Positions 42,191 to 51,579 of a stretch of 64,000 nt of DNA are shown here, one piece after another. This DNA is from Streptomyces sp. NBC_00490 (GTDB lineage: Bacteria > Actinomycetota > Actinomycetes > Streptomycetales > Streptomycetaceae). Numbering within the stretch: position 1 is the stretch's first letter; each line of letters begins with the position of its first letter. The notes under the pieces are model-generated. The model did no database searches. It was not told where the DNA came from and saw only the letters and a list, made by a program, of their open reading frames with translations. The position numbers and the translations under genes were made by a program. The stretch spans positions 7,192,001-7,256,000 of the forward strand of contig NZ_CP107869.1 in NCBI RefSeq assembly GCF_036013645.1, written 5' to 3'.

Positions 42191-44239
42191 CTACTCCGCT
42201 ACGGGCAGGCGCGCCCCGTCCCGCAGGAACAGCGGGATACGGTCCAGCGGGGCGTCGACCGTCACGGTCGTGCCGCCCTCGTACGTCTCACCGGTCCACG
42301 CGTCCGTCCAGGTCGCGCCGGCCGGGAGATAGGCCGTGCGGGCCGTCGCGCCCGCCGTCAGCACCGGGGCCACCAGCAGGTCGCCGCCGAAGAGATACGC
42401 GTCGTCGACGGACCAGGCCGCGTGGTCCTCGGGGAACTCCAGGAACAGCGGCCGCATGGGCGGCAGGCCCTCCTCGTGGGCCTCCCGCATCACCTGGAGG
42501 ACATACGGCTTCAGCCGCTCGCGCAGCCGCAGATACCGCTCCAGGATCGCGCCGGCCTCCTCGCCGTACGACCACACCTCGTTCGGACCGCCGGTCATCT
42601 CCGGGCCCAGCGGCATACCCGGGTCGCGGAAGCCGTGCAGGCGCATCAGCGGCGACAGGGCGCCGAACTGGAACCAGCGGACCATGACCTCGCGGTACGC
42701 CTCGTCGTCCGGGTCGCCGCCGTGGAAGCCGCCGATGTCGGTGTTCCACCAAGGGATGCCGGAGAGCGCGGTGTTGAGGCCGGCCGCGATCTGGCGGCGC
42801 AGGGTCGGGAAGTCGGTGCCGATGTCGCCGGACCACAGAGCGGCGCCGTAGCGCTGACTGCCCGCCCACGCCGAGCGGTTGAGGGTGATGACCTCCTCGC
42901 CCTCGGCCGTCAGGCCCTCGTGGAAGGTGCGGGCGTTCTCCGCCGGGTAACTGTTGCCGACCTCCAGGCCCGGGCCCGCCCAGTAGCGCAGGTTCTCCGA
43001 GAAGCCCGGCTTCAGCTCCGGCTCGCAGGCGTCCAGCCAGAAGGCCGTGATGCCGTACGGGATCAGGTAGTTGTCGCGGACGCGCGACCACATGAAGTCG
43101 CGGGCCTCGGGGTTCGTGGCGTCGTAGAACGCGACCTGGACCGTGGAGGCGACCTCCTTGTCCGGCCAGTCGGCGTGCGCCATCGGGCCGTACTGGGTGC
43201 CGATGAAGTAGCCGCGCTGCTCCATGAGCTGGTGGTTCTCGCTCAGCGGGGACACCGACGGCCAGACGGAGACGACGAGTTTGATGCCGAGCTCCTCCAG
43301 CTCCCGCACCATGGCGCCCGGGTCGGGCCACTCGCTCAGGTCGAACTTCCAGTCGCCCAGGTGCGTCCAGTGGAAGAAGTCGCAGACGATCGCGGAGATG
43401 GGCAGGCCACGGCGCTTGTACTCCCGTGCCACGGCGAGGAGTTCGTCCTGCGTGCGGTAGCGCAGCTTGCACTGCCAGAAGCCCGCCGCCCACTCCGGCA
43501 TCATCGGGGTGCGGCCCGTCACCGCGGAGTAGCGGCGCTGACCGTCGGCCGGGGCGCCCGCGGTGATCCAGTAGTCGATCTGACGGGCCGAGTCGGCGAC
43601 CCAGCGGGTGCCGTTGTGCGCGAGCTCGACCCGGCCGATCGCCGGGTTGTTCCACAGCAGGGTGTAGCCGCGGCTGGAGCTCAGCACCGGGATGCCGACC
43701 TCGGCGTTGCGTTGCACCAGGTCGAGGACCAGGCCCTTCTGGTCGAGCCTGCCGTGCTGGTGCTGGCCGAGGCCGTACAGCTTCTCGTCGTCGTACGCGG
43801 CGAAGCGCTGCTCCAGCCGGTGGTGGCCGTTGCCGACGGCGGTGTAGAGGCGGGAACCGGGCCACCAGAAGTGGGCGCGGGCCTCGGCGAGGAGCTCGGC
43901 GGAGTCCTCGGTGCGGAGGAAGCGGACCAGGCCCTCGGCGTCTATCTCGACGGTGAGCGTGCCCACGGTCAACTGGCCCCGGCCGTCCTCGATCTTGATC
44001 GTGGACGAGGTGGCGGGCGGGCTCTCCAGCAACGCGCCCGGCAGCCCCTCGAGGATCGGCCCGCCGAGCCGCGACCGGACCCGGACCGCGTCCGGACCCC
44101 ACGGCTCGATGCGGAGCGTCTCCTGGCGGCCGCTCCACTCCAGGCCGCCGTCCCGCTCACGGAACGTGCCGATGGTGGGAGACGACTGCGCGAGGCTGAC
44201 AGCGCCCTGCTGGGGCTGATTTTCGGCAGGCTGAGTCAC
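42191..44239 (-). CDS. GH31 alpha-xylosidase
   Basis: 682 residues. The catalytic nucleophile Asp is in TAFWLDACEPEL; the acid/base Asp is in ALWSGDIGTDF. Other family elements are WAAGFWQCKLRYRTQDELL, DFFHWTHLGDWKFD, and GIPWWNTDIGGF. The WLDAxEPE form is that of the xyloglucan alpha-xylosidases rather than plain alpha-glucosidases. It removes the non-reducing xylose from imported oligosaccharides, working alternately with the GH3 enzyme. No signal peptide. The GTG start is preceded by AGGAG. It follows the LacI gene on the same strand by 87 bases and may be cotranscribed with it. Confidence 0.9.
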   Translation of the reverse strand: MTQPAENQPQQGAVSLAQSSPTIGTFRERDGGLEWSGRQETLRIEPWGPDAVRVRSRLGGPILEGLPGALLESPPATSSTIKIEDGRGQLTVGTLTVEIDAEGLVRFLRTEDSAELLAEARAHFWWPGSRLYTAVGNGHHRLEQRFAAYDDEKLYGLGQHQHGRLDQKGLVLDLVQRNAEVGIPVLSSSRGYTLLWNNPAIGRVELAHNGTRWVADSARQIDYWITAGAPADGQRRYSAVTGRTPMMPEWAAGFWQCKLRYRTQDELLAVAREYKRRGLPISAIVCDFFHWTHLGDWKFDLSEWPDPGAMVRELEELGIKLVVSVWPSVSPLSENHQLMEQRGYFIGTQYGPMAHADWPDKEVASTVQVAFYDATNPEARDFMWSRVRDNYLIPYGITAFWLDACEPELKPGFSENLRYWAGPGLEVGNSYPAENARTFHEGLTAEGEEVITLNRSAWAGSQRYGAALWSGDIGTDFPTLRRQIAAGLNTALSGIPWWNTDIGGFHGGDPDDEAYREVMVRWFQFGALSPLMRLHGFRDPGMPLGPEMTGGPNEVWSYGEEAGAILERYLRLRERLKPYVLQVMREAHEEGLPPMRPLFLEFPEDHAAWSVDDAYLFGGDLLVAPVLTAGATARTAYLPAGATWTDAWTGETYEGGTTVTVDAPLDRIPLFLRDGARLPVAE

Positions 44240-44326
44240 GAGGGGTGCTCCTGGAGGCGAGTGGAGACAGGTGGTGCCCCAGCGGGGCCGCTCGGGCTGC
44301 TCGGTGCGGAGGAACAGAGGGGTTCG

Positions 44327-45340
44327 TCAGAGCGCCGACGGCGCGGGTCCCGTACTCGTCCGGACGGTCAACTCGGGCGCGATGAGCACGACTTCGTCCT
44401 TGCCGCGGCCTTCCAGCTTGGCCACGAGGCGTTCCACGGCGTGCCGGCCCATGTCCTGTGCGGGGATGGCGACCGAGGTGAGCCGTACCGAGGCCTGGGT
44501 GGCGACCTGGTCGGGGCAGACCGCGACGACGGACACGTCCTCGGGCACGGCGCGGCCCTGCTGGCGCAGCAGGGCGAGCAGCGGCTCGACGGCCGACTCG
44601 TTCTGCACGACGAAGCCCGTGGTGCCCGGACGCTCGTCGAGGATGCGGGCGAGGGTCACGGCCATCGCGTCGTAGCCGCCCTCGCAGGGCCGGTGCAGCA
44701 GGCGCACACCCAACTCCTGGGCCCGGGTGCGCAGTCCGTCCAGGGTGCGCTCGGCGAAGCCGGTATGCCGTTCGTACACTGCCGGGGCCTCGCCGATGAC
44801 AGCGATGTCGCGGTGGCCGAGCATCGCGAGGTGCTCGACACACAGGGCGCCGGTGGCCCGGAAGTCGAGGTCGACGCAGGTCAGTCCCGAGGTGTCGGCG
44901 GGCAGGCCGATGAGGACGGAGGGCTGGTCGGTGCCGCGCAGCAACGGCAGCCGCTCGTCGTCGAGTTCGACGTCCATCAGGATCATCGCGTCGGCGAGCC
45001 CGCTGCCGGTGACGCGGCGCACGGCGTCGGGGCCCTCCTCGCCGGTGAGCAGCAGGACGTCGTAGCCGTGCAGCCGGGCCGTGGTGGCCACCGCGATGGC
45101 GATCTCCATCATCACCGGCACGTACATGTCGGTGCGCAACGGGACCATCAGCGCGATGATGTTGGACCTGCTGCTGGCCAGGGCGCGGGCGCCCGCGTTG
45201 GGGTGGTAGCCCAGCTCGCGGATGCTCTGCTCCACCCGGTGCCGGGTGGCGCCGGAGATGGACCGCTTGCCGCTGAGGACATAGCTCACCGTGCTCGCCG
45301 AGACTCCGGCGTGCTGGGCGACCTCGGCGAGGGTGACCAT
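44327..45340 (-). CDS. LacI-family repressor of the xyloglucan locus
   Basis: 337 residues. The N-terminal helix-turn-helix and hinge are complete (TLAEVAQHAGVSASTVSYVLSG, HPNAGARALASSRS), followed by the periplasmic-binding-protein-like sensor (NIIALMVP, LADAMILMDVE, GTTGFVVQNE, TSVAIPAQDMGRHAVERLV). The ATG at 45340 gives the exact LacI length. It sits next to the GH31 gene. Palindromes with core AAGCGCTT, of typical LacI/GalR form with a central CpG, occur upstream of it and twice between the GH3 and importer genes. It probably represses the whole locus until a xyloglucan fragment binds. Direct binding is inferred. Confidence 0.91.
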   Translation of the reverse strand: MVTLAEVAQHAGVSASTVSYVLSGKRSISGATRHRVEQSIRELGYHPNAGARALASSRSNIIALMVPLRTDMYVPVMMEIAIAVATTARLHGYDVLLLTGEEGPDAVRRVTGSGLADAMILMDVELDDERLPLLRGTDQPSVLIGLPADTSGLTCVDLDFRATGALCVEHLAMLGHRDIAVIGEAPAVYERHTGFAERTLDGLRTRAQELGVRLLHRPCEGGYDAMAVTLARILDERPGTTGFVVQNESAVEPLLALLRQQGRAVPEDVSVVAVCPDQVATQASVRLTSVAIPAQDMGRHAVERLVAKLEGRGKDEVVLIAPELTVRTSTGPAPSAL

Positions 45341-45356
45341 CCAGCTCTCCAAGCTT

Positions 45357-45373
45357 TGTGAAGCGCTTCGACA
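45357..45373. promoter_or_regulatory. LacI-type operator, copy 3 (next to the repressor gene)
   Basis: TGTGAAGCGCTTCGACA, one arm differing from the perfect copies by a single base. It starts 17 bases before the repressor's start codon on its strand, so it fits autoregulation. Confidence 0.7.
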
Positions 45374-45444
45374 GTGCGCAGTACGAACAAGGGCGGGTGA
45401 GGGTGGTTCGACAGTAGCTCCACCGGAGGTGGGTGTCCATAGGC

Positions 45445-45462
45445 TGTCGAAGCGCTTCGACA
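45445..45462. promoter_or_regulatory. LacI-type operator, copy 4 (repressor/GH12 intergenic)
   Basis: An 18-bp perfect palindrome, TGTCGAAGCGCTTCGACA, the longest of the four copies. It could act on the repressor gene, the divergent GH12-like gene at 45686, or both. The remainder of the 345-base gap (45341-45685) shows a possible -10 (TACCAT, 45527) and no gene. Confidence 0.8.
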
Positions 45463-45685
45463 TCGAGTTGGTACGGGCTCCCCTTCGGGCCTCCCGGCGG
45501 CTGTTCCGGGGTGTGGGGTTCCTCCCTACCATGGCCGATCGCGGGGGGCCACGGAACGGAATCGGCAGAGCCCGGCCGGCGGATCGGCCCGGGGGCGGCC
45601 CACACCACCCTCCACGGCAACCTTTGACGCCCCGGCGCCCACTGAGGGGACGCAAGCGATCACCCCCTTCGTGAGGACCCGCCCC

Positions 45686-46498
45686 ATGCAGCACCGCCGC
45701 CGCCCCCGCCTCTCCAAGAAGGCGAAGACTCTCGTCTCCGGCACGGTCGCGCTCGCCGCGGCCGTCGGCGTGACCGTCGCGCAGGCGGACGAGTCCGGCA
45801 AGAAGTGCACGGACTTCGACACCGTCACGCTCGGCAAGTACTACGTGAACAACAACGTCTGGAACCGGGAGAAGGCCACCGGCACCCAGTGCGTCTGGGA
45901 CAACTCCCGGTCGGGGTCGACCATTTCGTGGGGCACGGACTACAGCCTGGCCAACAGCGGCACCGGCAAGGACCACGACGTGAAGTCCTACGCGTCCAGC
46001 GTCCTCGGCTGGCATTGGGGCTGGAAGGTCGACAAGGCCGCCACCGGTCTGCCGATCCGCGTCGGCGACCGCAAGCCGGTGAAGACCGGCTGGGAGTTCA
46101 CCGTCAGCTCGAACCCCGGCGTCATGAACGTCGCCTACGACCTGTGGCTGCACGACAAGAACACCGCGGACTGGCAGGACCAGCCCACCGACGAGGTCAT
46201 GATCTGGCTCAACCGGCAGGGCGGCGCGGGTCCCCTCGGCGGCAAGTACGGATCCGTCAGCCTCGGCGGCGCCATGTGGGACATCTACCAGGGCGACATC
46301 GGCTGGAAGGTGTACTCCTTCGTCCGCCGCACCAACACCACCAAGGCCACGCTCAACCTGGACGACTTCACCCAGGCCCTCGTTCGGCGCAAGCTGCTGA
46401 GCAACGAAAAGTACGTCTCCGGCATCGAGTCCGGCACCGAGGTTTTCAAGGGCACCGGGCGCCTTGACACCAAGGCGTACTCCGTCAACATCGGCTGA
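45686..46498 (+). CDS. Secreted GH12-like glycoside hydrolase, divergent
   Basis: 270 residues. A basic N-terminus with a Sec-type signal (TLVSGTVALAAAVGVTVAQA) precedes a GH12 fold: CTDFDTVTLGKYYVNNNVWN, CVWDNSRSG, YDLWLHDKNT, nucleophile Glu in TDEVMIWLNRQGG, GPLGG, and acid/base Glu in GIESGTEVFKGTG. Both catalytic residues are kept, but it diverges strongly from the GH12 protein at 41347, notably with a longer helical insert (LNLDDFTQALVRRKLLSNEKY). It is probably a second xyloglucanase under the same LacI control. The ATG at 45686 follows GAGGA; a GTG 15 bases earlier is possible. Confidence 0.85.
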   Translation: MQHRRRPRLSKKAKTLVSGTVALAAAVGVTVAQADESGKKCTDFDTVTLGKYYVNNNVWNREKATGTQCVWDNSRSGSTISWGTDYSLANSGTGKDHDVKSYASSVLGWHWGWKVDKAATGLPIRVGDRKPVKTGWEFTVSSNPGVMNVAYDLWLHDKNTADWQDQPTDEVMIWLNRQGGAGPLGGKYGSVSLGGAMWDIYQGDIGWKVYSFVRRTNTTKATLNLDDFTQALVRRKLLSNEKYVSGIESGTEVFKGTGRLDTKAYSVNIG

Positions 46499-46601
46499 AC
46501 GGCCGCGTCCCAGGGGTGGTGGGCACGCTCGGTATCGGGTACATACGATCGAGTAGCACCGGTCGGTAACCATGATCCCGATTCGCGGTGAGGTGGCCCT
46601 C

Positions 46602-48533
46602 ATGTCCGCACCACAACAGAAGCCCGTCGTCACCGAACGCGAGGCCCGGCAGGTGGCCGAAGCGGCCCGGGAACAGGACTGGCGCAAGCCCAGCTTCGCC
46701 AAGGAACTGTTCCTCGGCCGATTCCGGCTCGACCTCATCCACCCTCACCCCATGCCGCCCGACGAGGACGCCCGGCGCGGCGAGGAGTTCCTCGCCAGGC
46801 TCCGTGACTTCTGCGAGAGCAAGGTGGACGGCGCCCTCGTCGAGCGCGAGGCCCGGATCCCCGACGAGGTCATCGCCGGCCTCAAGGAGCTCGGCGCCCT
46901 CGGCATGAAGATCGACACCAAGTACGGCGGCCTCGGCCTCACCCAGGTGTACTACAACAAGGCCCTGGCCCTCGCGGGCTCCGCCTGTCCCGCGATCGGC
47001 GTCCTCCTGTCCGCCCACCAGTCGATCGGCGTCCCCCAGCCGCTGAAGATGTTCGGCACCCAGGAGCAGAAGGAGACCTTCCTGCCCCGGTGCGCCCGCA
47101 CCGACATCAGCGCCTTCCTCCTCACCGAGCCGGACGTCGGCTCCGACCCGGCCCGGCTCGCCACGAGCGCGGTGCCCGACGGGGACGAGTACGTCCTCGA
47201 CGGGGTGAAACTGTGGACCACCAACGGTGTGGTCGCCGACCTGCTGGTCGTGATGGCCCGGGTCCCCAAGAGCGAGGGCCACAAGGGCGGCATCACGGCC
47301 TTCGTCGTCGAGAGCGACTCACCCGGCATCACCGTCGAGAACCGCAACGCCTTCATGGGCCTGCGCGGCATCGAGAACGGCGTCACCCGCTTTCACCAGG
47401 TCCGGGTCCCGGCGGCCAACCGCATCGGCCCGGAGGGCGCCGGCCTCAAGATCGCGCTGACCACCCTCAACACCGGCCGCCTCTCGCTTCCCGCGTCCTG
47501 TGTCGCCGCCGGCAAGTGGTGCCTGAAGATCGCCCGCGAATGGTCCGCGGCCCGCGAGCAGTGGGGCAAGCCCATCGCCGACCACGAGGCCGTGGGCGCG
47601 AAGATCAGTTTCATCGCGGCGACGACCTTCGCCCTGGAGGCCGTACTGGACCTTTCCAGCCAGATGGCCGACGAGGACCGGAACGACATCCGCATCGAGG
47701 GCGCCCTGGCCAAGCTCTTCTCCTCCGAGATGGCCTGGCTCATGGCCGACGAACTGGTCCAGATCCGTGGCGGCCGCGGCTTCGAGACGGCGGCCTCCCT
47801 GGCGGCCCGCGGCGAACGCGCGGTCCCGGCCGAGCAGGTCCTGCGCGACCTCCGCATCAACCGCATCTTCGAGGGCTCGACGGAGATCATGCACCTCCTC
47901 ATCGCCCGCGAGGCGGTCGACGCCCACCTCTCCGTCGCCGGCGACCTGATCGACCCGGAGAAATCCCTGTCGGACAAGGCGAAAGCAGGCGCCCAGGCAG
48001 GCGCCTTCTACGCCAAGTGGCTGCCGAAACTGGTGGCGGGCCAGGGCCAACTCCCATACTCGTACAACGAATTCAAACGCGAGGTCGACCTCTCGGTCCA
48101 CCTCCGCTACGTCGAACGCACCGCCCGCAAACTCGCCCGCTCCACCTTCTACGCCATGTCCCGCTGGCAGGGCCGCATGGAGACCAAGCAGGGCTTCCTC
48201 GGCCGGATCGTCGACATCGGCGCGGAACTCTTCGCGATGAGCGCGGCCTGCGTGCGCGCCGAGCTCCTGCGCACCACCGAGGACCACGGCCGCGAGGCCT
48301 ACCAGCTCGCCGACGCCTTCTGCCGGCAGTCCCGCATCCGCGTCGAGGAACTCTTCGGCCGCCTGTGGACCAACACCGACGACCTGGACCGCAAGGTCGT
48401 CAAGGGCGTCATGTCCGGCACCTACGCATGGCTGGAGGAGGGCATCGTCGACCCGTCGGGCGAGGGCCCGTGGATCGCCGACGCCGCCCCGGGCCCCTCG
48501 GAGAAGGAGAACGTCCACCGCCCGATCCGCTGA
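46602..48533 (+). CDS. Acyl-CoA dehydrogenase
   Basis: 643 residues, longer than the usual 380-400 because of an N-terminal extension and a C-terminal domain of about 190 residues. The core shows FLLTEPDVGSDPARLAT (FAD site), WTTNGVVADLLVVMARV, GLRGIENGVTRFHQVRVPAANRIG, QWGKPIADHEAVGAKI and IRGGRGFETAASL, with LRDLRINRIFEGSTEIMHLLIARE at the end of the core. It oxidises acyl-CoA to trans-2-enoyl-CoA, passing electrons to ETF. The two extra parts resemble very-long-chain or FadE-type dehydrogenases. The ATG at 46602 follows GAGGTGG. It stands alone. Confidence 0.88.
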   Translation: MSAPQQKPVVTEREARQVAEAAREQDWRKPSFAKELFLGRFRLDLIHPHPMPPDEDARRGEEFLARLRDFCESKVDGALVEREARIPDEVIAGLKELGALGMKIDTKYGGLGLTQVYYNKALALAGSACPAIGVLLSAHQSIGVPQPLKMFGTQEQKETFLPRCARTDISAFLLTEPDVGSDPARLATSAVPDGDEYVLDGVKLWTTNGVVADLLVVMARVPKSEGHKGGITAFVVESDSPGITVENRNAFMGLRGIENGVTRFHQVRVPAANRIGPEGAGLKIALTTLNTGRLSLPASCVAAGKWCLKIAREWSAAREQWGKPIADHEAVGAKISFIAATTFALEAVLDLSSQMADEDRNDIRIEGALAKLFSSEMAWLMADELVQIRGGRGFETAASLAARGERAVPAEQVLRDLRINRIFEGSTEIMHLLIAREAVDAHLSVAGDLIDPEKSLSDKAKAGAQAGAFYAKWLPKLVAGQGQLPYSYNEFKREVDLSVHLRYVERTARKLARSTFYAMSRWQGRMETKQGFLGRIVDIGAELFAMSAACVRAELLRTTEDHGREAYQLADAFCRQSRIRVEELFGRLWTNTDDLDRKVVKGVMSGTYAWLEEGIVDPSGEGPWIADAAPGPSEKENVHRPIR

Positions 48534-48544
48534 GCGACCGACAC

Positions 48545-48571
48545 GGGTGTCCTCTTGCGAAGGGGACACCC
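48545..48571 (+). terminator. Terminator hairpin after the acyl-CoA dehydrogenase gene
   Basis: GGGTGTCC and GGACACCC form an 8-bp stem around 11 bases, then CTTGTCC. It is 12 bases after the stop codon. Confidence 0.65.
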
Positions 48572-48586
48572 TTGTCCGGCGCACCC

Positions 48587-48741
48587 GCTCGAACCATCAC
48601 GCGGGAGGACCGGAAACTCACCCAGGACGATCTGGGCACCGCGACAAAACTCGGTCGCGGCCGGATCGACCAGGTCGAGCGCGGCGCATGCTGATCGCAC
48701 ATGTCCTCGACGTGGCGCCTGCGGACCTGGTTGCCGATTGA
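48587..48741 (+). pseudogene. Frameshifted remnant of an XRE-type helix-turn-helix gene
   Basis: One frame reads REDRKLTQDDLGTATKLGRGRIDQVERG, a typical XRE helix-turn-helix, then stops; another frame continues at 48688 as MLIAHVLDVAPADLVAD and stops. Joined by one shift they resemble the first 60 residues of a small XRE regulator. No promoter or intact start is visible. The rest of the gap (48742-48851) holds nothing recognised. Confidence 0.5.
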
Positions 48742-48851
48742 GCGCCGGCTCGCCCGGACCTACGGGACGCGAGTCGCTCATGTGACGCCCGGCACCCCCG
48801 GGAGGGGGACGCGCTGTCCTCACACACCGTCCTTACGGCAACAATGGGGGG

Positions 48852-50108
48852 ATGAGCGACAGTCCAGCCCCTCTCGCCGACCCGCACCTCGTCTACGACC
48901 CCGTGGCGGGCGACGGCCCCAAGGACGTGGTGATCCTCGGCTCCACCGGGTCGATCGGGACCCAGGCCATCGACCTCGTCCTGCGCAACCCGGACCGCTT
49001 CCGCGTCACCGCGCTCTCCGCCAACGGCGGCCGGGTCGCCCTCCTCGCCGAGCAGGCGCACCGGCTCGGGGTGCGGACCGTCGCGGTCGCCCGCGAGGAC
49101 GCCGTACCGCAGCTGCGCGAGGCGCTGACGAGCCGCTACGGCGCGGGCGAGCCGCTCCCCGAGATCCTCGCCGGACCGGAGGCGGCCACCCAGGTCGCCG
49201 CCTCCGAGAGCCACACCGTGCTGAACGGCATCACGGGCTCCATCGGCCTCGCCCCGACCCTCGCCGCCCTGGAGGCGGGCCGCACCCTCGCGCTCGCCAA
49301 CAAGGAGTCGCTCATCGTCGGCGGCCCGCTGGTCAAGGCCCTCGCCAAGCCCGGGCAGATCATCCCCGTCGACTCCGAGCACGCGGCGCTGTTCCAGGCG
49401 CTGGCGTCCGGGACGAGGGCCGACGTACGGAAGCTGGTCGTCACCGCCTCCGGCGGCCCCTTCCGCGGCCGTACCAAAGCCGACCTCGCCCGGGTGAGCG
49501 TCGAGGACGCCCTCGCGCACCCCACCTGGGCCATGGGCCCGGTGATCACGATCAACTCCGCGACCCTCGTCAACAAAGGTCTGGAAGTCATCGAGGCACA
49601 CCTCCTCTACGACATTCCCTTCGACCGCATTGAGGTGGTCGTGCATCCCCAGTCGTATGTCCACTCGATGGTTGAGTTCACGGACGGATCGACAATCGCC
49701 CAGGCGACGCCCCCCGACATGCGGGGGCCCATCGCCATCGGCCTCGGCTGGCCCGAACGCGTCCCCGACGCGGCCCCCGCGTTCGACTGGAGCAAGGCGT
49801 CGACGTGGGAGTTCTTCCCGCTCGACAACGACGCGTTTCCTTCGGTCAACCTTGCGAGGCACGTGGGGGAGCTCGCGGGCACGGCCCCGGCAGTGTTCAA
49901 TGCCGCCAACGAGGAGTGCGTGGAGGCCTTCCGGGCCGGCGCGCTGCCGTTCAACGGGATCATGGAGACCGTGACGCGCGTGGTGGACGAACACGGCACG
50001 CCGGTCACGGGAACCTCACTCACCGTGTCGGACGTCCTCGAAGCGGAGACCTGGGCGCGTACCCGGGCCCGGGAACTGGCAGCACAGACGGCGGAGGCCC
50101 GTGCATGA
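48852..50108 (+). CDS. dxr: 1-deoxy-D-xylulose 5-phosphate reductoisomerase
   Basis: 418 residues, normal size. NADPH motif [12 protein letters not shown] is near residue 30; [12 protein letters not shown], the metal-binding VDSEHAAL and the active-site TASGGPF and [10 protein letters not shown] are all present, ending with the helical C-terminal domain ([12 protein letters not shown]). It converts DXP to MEP, the committed step of the non-mevalonate isoprenoid route. It overlaps the site-2 protease gene by 4 bases, and ispG follows, so two MEP-pathway genes flank the protease, a conserved actinobacterial arrangement. An ATG at 48852 follows a run of Gs serving as ribosome binding site. Confidence 0.96.
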   Translation: MSDSPAPLADPHLVYDPVAGDGPKDVVILGSTGSIGTQAIDLVLRNPDRFRVTALSANGGRVALLAEQAHRLGVRTVAVAREDAVPQLREALTSRYGAGEPLPEILAGPEAATQVAASESHTVLNGITGSIGLAPTLAALEAGRTLALANKESLIVGGPLVKALAKPGQIIPVDSEHAALFQALASGTRADVRKLVVTASGGPFRGRTKADLARVSVEDALAHPTWAMGPVITINSATLVNKGLEVIEAHLLYDIPFDRIEVVVHPQSYVHSMVEFTDGSTIAQATPPDMRGPIAIGLGWPERVPDAAPAFDWSKASTWEFFPLDNDAFPSVNLARHVGELAGTAPAVFNAANEECVEAFRAGALPFNGIMETVTRVVDEHGTPVTGTSLTVSDVLEAETWARTRARELAAQTAEARA

Positions 50109-51409
50109 CGACCCTGATGTTCATCCTCGGCATAGCGGTCTTCGCGCTCGGCCTGCTGGTCTCGATCGCGTGGCACGAGCTGGGGCACCTGTCCACAGCG
50201 AAACTCTTCGGCATCCGGGTGCCGCAGTACATGGTCGGCTTCGGCCCGACCATCTGGTCGAGGAACAAGGGCGAGACCGAGTACGGCGTCAAGGCCATCC
50301 CGTTCGGCGGCTACATCCGCATGATCGGCATGTTCCCGCCGGGCGCCGACGGCAAGCTGGAGGCCCGCTCCACCTCGCCCTGGCGCGGCATGATCGAGGA
50401 CGCCCGCTCGGCCGCGTACGAGGAGCTCAAGCCGGGTGACGAGAACCGGATGTTCTACACCCGCAAGCCCTGGAAACGCGTCATCGTGATGTTCGCGGGC
50501 CCCTTCATGAACCTCATCCTCGCGATCGCGCTCTTCCTGACGGTCCTGATGGGGTTCGGCATCCAGCAGCAGACGACCGACGTCGCCTCGGTCTCCCCGT
50601 GCGTGATCTCCCAGAGCGAGAACCGCGACACGTGCAAGAAGACCGACGCGGCCTCCCCGGCCGCGGCGGCGGGCATGAAGAAGGGCGACAAGATCGTCTC
50701 CTTCGCCGGCGTGAAGACCGACGACTGGAACACCCTCTCCGACCTCATCCGCGACAGCGCCGGCAAGACCGTGGCGATCGTCGTCGACCGGGACGGCAAG
50801 GAGGTCCCCCTCCAGGCGAAGATCGCCACCAACCTCGTCGCGAAGAAGGACTCCAACGGCGCCTACGTCGAGGGCGAGTACGTCAAGGCGGGCTTCCTCG
50901 GCTTCAGCGCCGCCACCGGCGTCGTCAAGCAGGACTTCGGCGACTCGGTGGTCTGGATGACGGACCGCGTGGGCGACGCGGTGGACTCCCTCGCCGCCCT
51001 GCCCTCCAAGATCCCGGCCCTGTGGGACGCCGTCTTCGGCGACGGCCAGCGCGAGCCGGACTCCCCGATGGGCGTGGTCGGCGCGGCCCGGGTGGGCGGC
51101 GAGATCGCGACGCTGGACATCCCGGCCTCGCAGCAGCTGGCGATGTTCGTCATGCTGCTCGCCGGCTTCAACCTCTCGCTCTTCCTCTTCAACATGCTCC
51201 CGCTGCTGCCCCTCGACGGCGGCCATATCGCGGGCGCCCTGTGGGAGTCGCTGAGGCGAAACGTCGCCAAGGTCCTGCGCCGCCCGGACCCGGGCCCGTT
51301 CGACGTGGCGAAGCTGATGCCGGTGGCCTATGTCGTGGCGGGGATCTTCATCTGCTTCACGGTCCTCGTCCTCATCGCCGACGTGGTTAACCCCGTGAGA
51401 ATCTCCTAG
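50105..51409 (+). CDS. Site-2 intramembrane metalloprotease with PDZ domain (RseP/Rip1-like)
   Basis: 434 residues. The zinc motif is HELGH in [18 protein letters not shown] within the first membrane helix, and the second active-site element is [15 protein letters not shown] in a later helix. A PDZ domain lies between ([26 protein letters not shown]). The family cleaves membrane anti-sigma factors or signal peptides after a first cut. In this window the membrane-bound sigma factor at 4555 is a conceivable but untested substrate. It is coupled to dxr by an ATGA overlap and followed by a 10-bp terminator stem. Confidence 0.93.
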   Translation: MTTLMFILGIAVFALGLLVSIAWHELGHLSTAKLFGIRVPQYMVGFGPTIWSRNKGETEYGVKAIPFGGYIRMIGMFPPGADGKLEARSTSPWRGMIEDARSAAYEELKPGDENRMFYTRKPWKRVIVMFAGPFMNLILAIALFLTVLMGFGIQQQTTDVASVSPCVISQSENRDTCKKTDAASPAAAAGMKKGDKIVSFAGVKTDDWNTLSDLIRDSAGKTVAIVVDRDGKEVPLQAKIATNLVAKKDSNGAYVEGEYVKAGFLGFSAATGVVKQDFGDSVVWMTDRVGDAVDSLAALPSKIPALWDAVFGDGQREPDSPMGVVGAARVGGEIATLDIPASQQLAMFVMLLAGFNLSLFLFNMLPLLPLDGGHIAGALWESLRRNVAKVLRRPDPGPFDVAKLMPVAYVVAGIFICFTVLVLIADVVNPVRIS

Positions 51410-51427
51410 CCATACGGCGTTCGTGGC

Positions 51428-51452
51428 GGCCCGGCACTGTGTGTGCCGGGCC
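51428..51452 (+). terminator. Terminator between the protease and ispG genes
   Basis: GGCCCGGCAC and its exact complement at 51443-51452 form a 10-bp stem with a 5-base loop, followed by GTCCTCGTT. Thus ispG probably has its own promoter in 51453-51579. Confidence 0.75.
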
Positions 51453-51579
51453 GTCCTCGTTCGTGTGGGTTGACCGGCCGAATGTGCTCGGGCCAGTGCT
51501 CGTGCCGTAATCTCGAAGCCTGGAGCCCACTGTTCCGTTGGCGCCGGACCTTGATCCACGACTTGGGGTTGCACAGCAG

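Noticed and set aside
42146..45361. 1071-codon plus-strand open frame across GH31 and LacI
   Set aside because: Antisense shadow of two genes with full catalytic and DNA-binding motifs.
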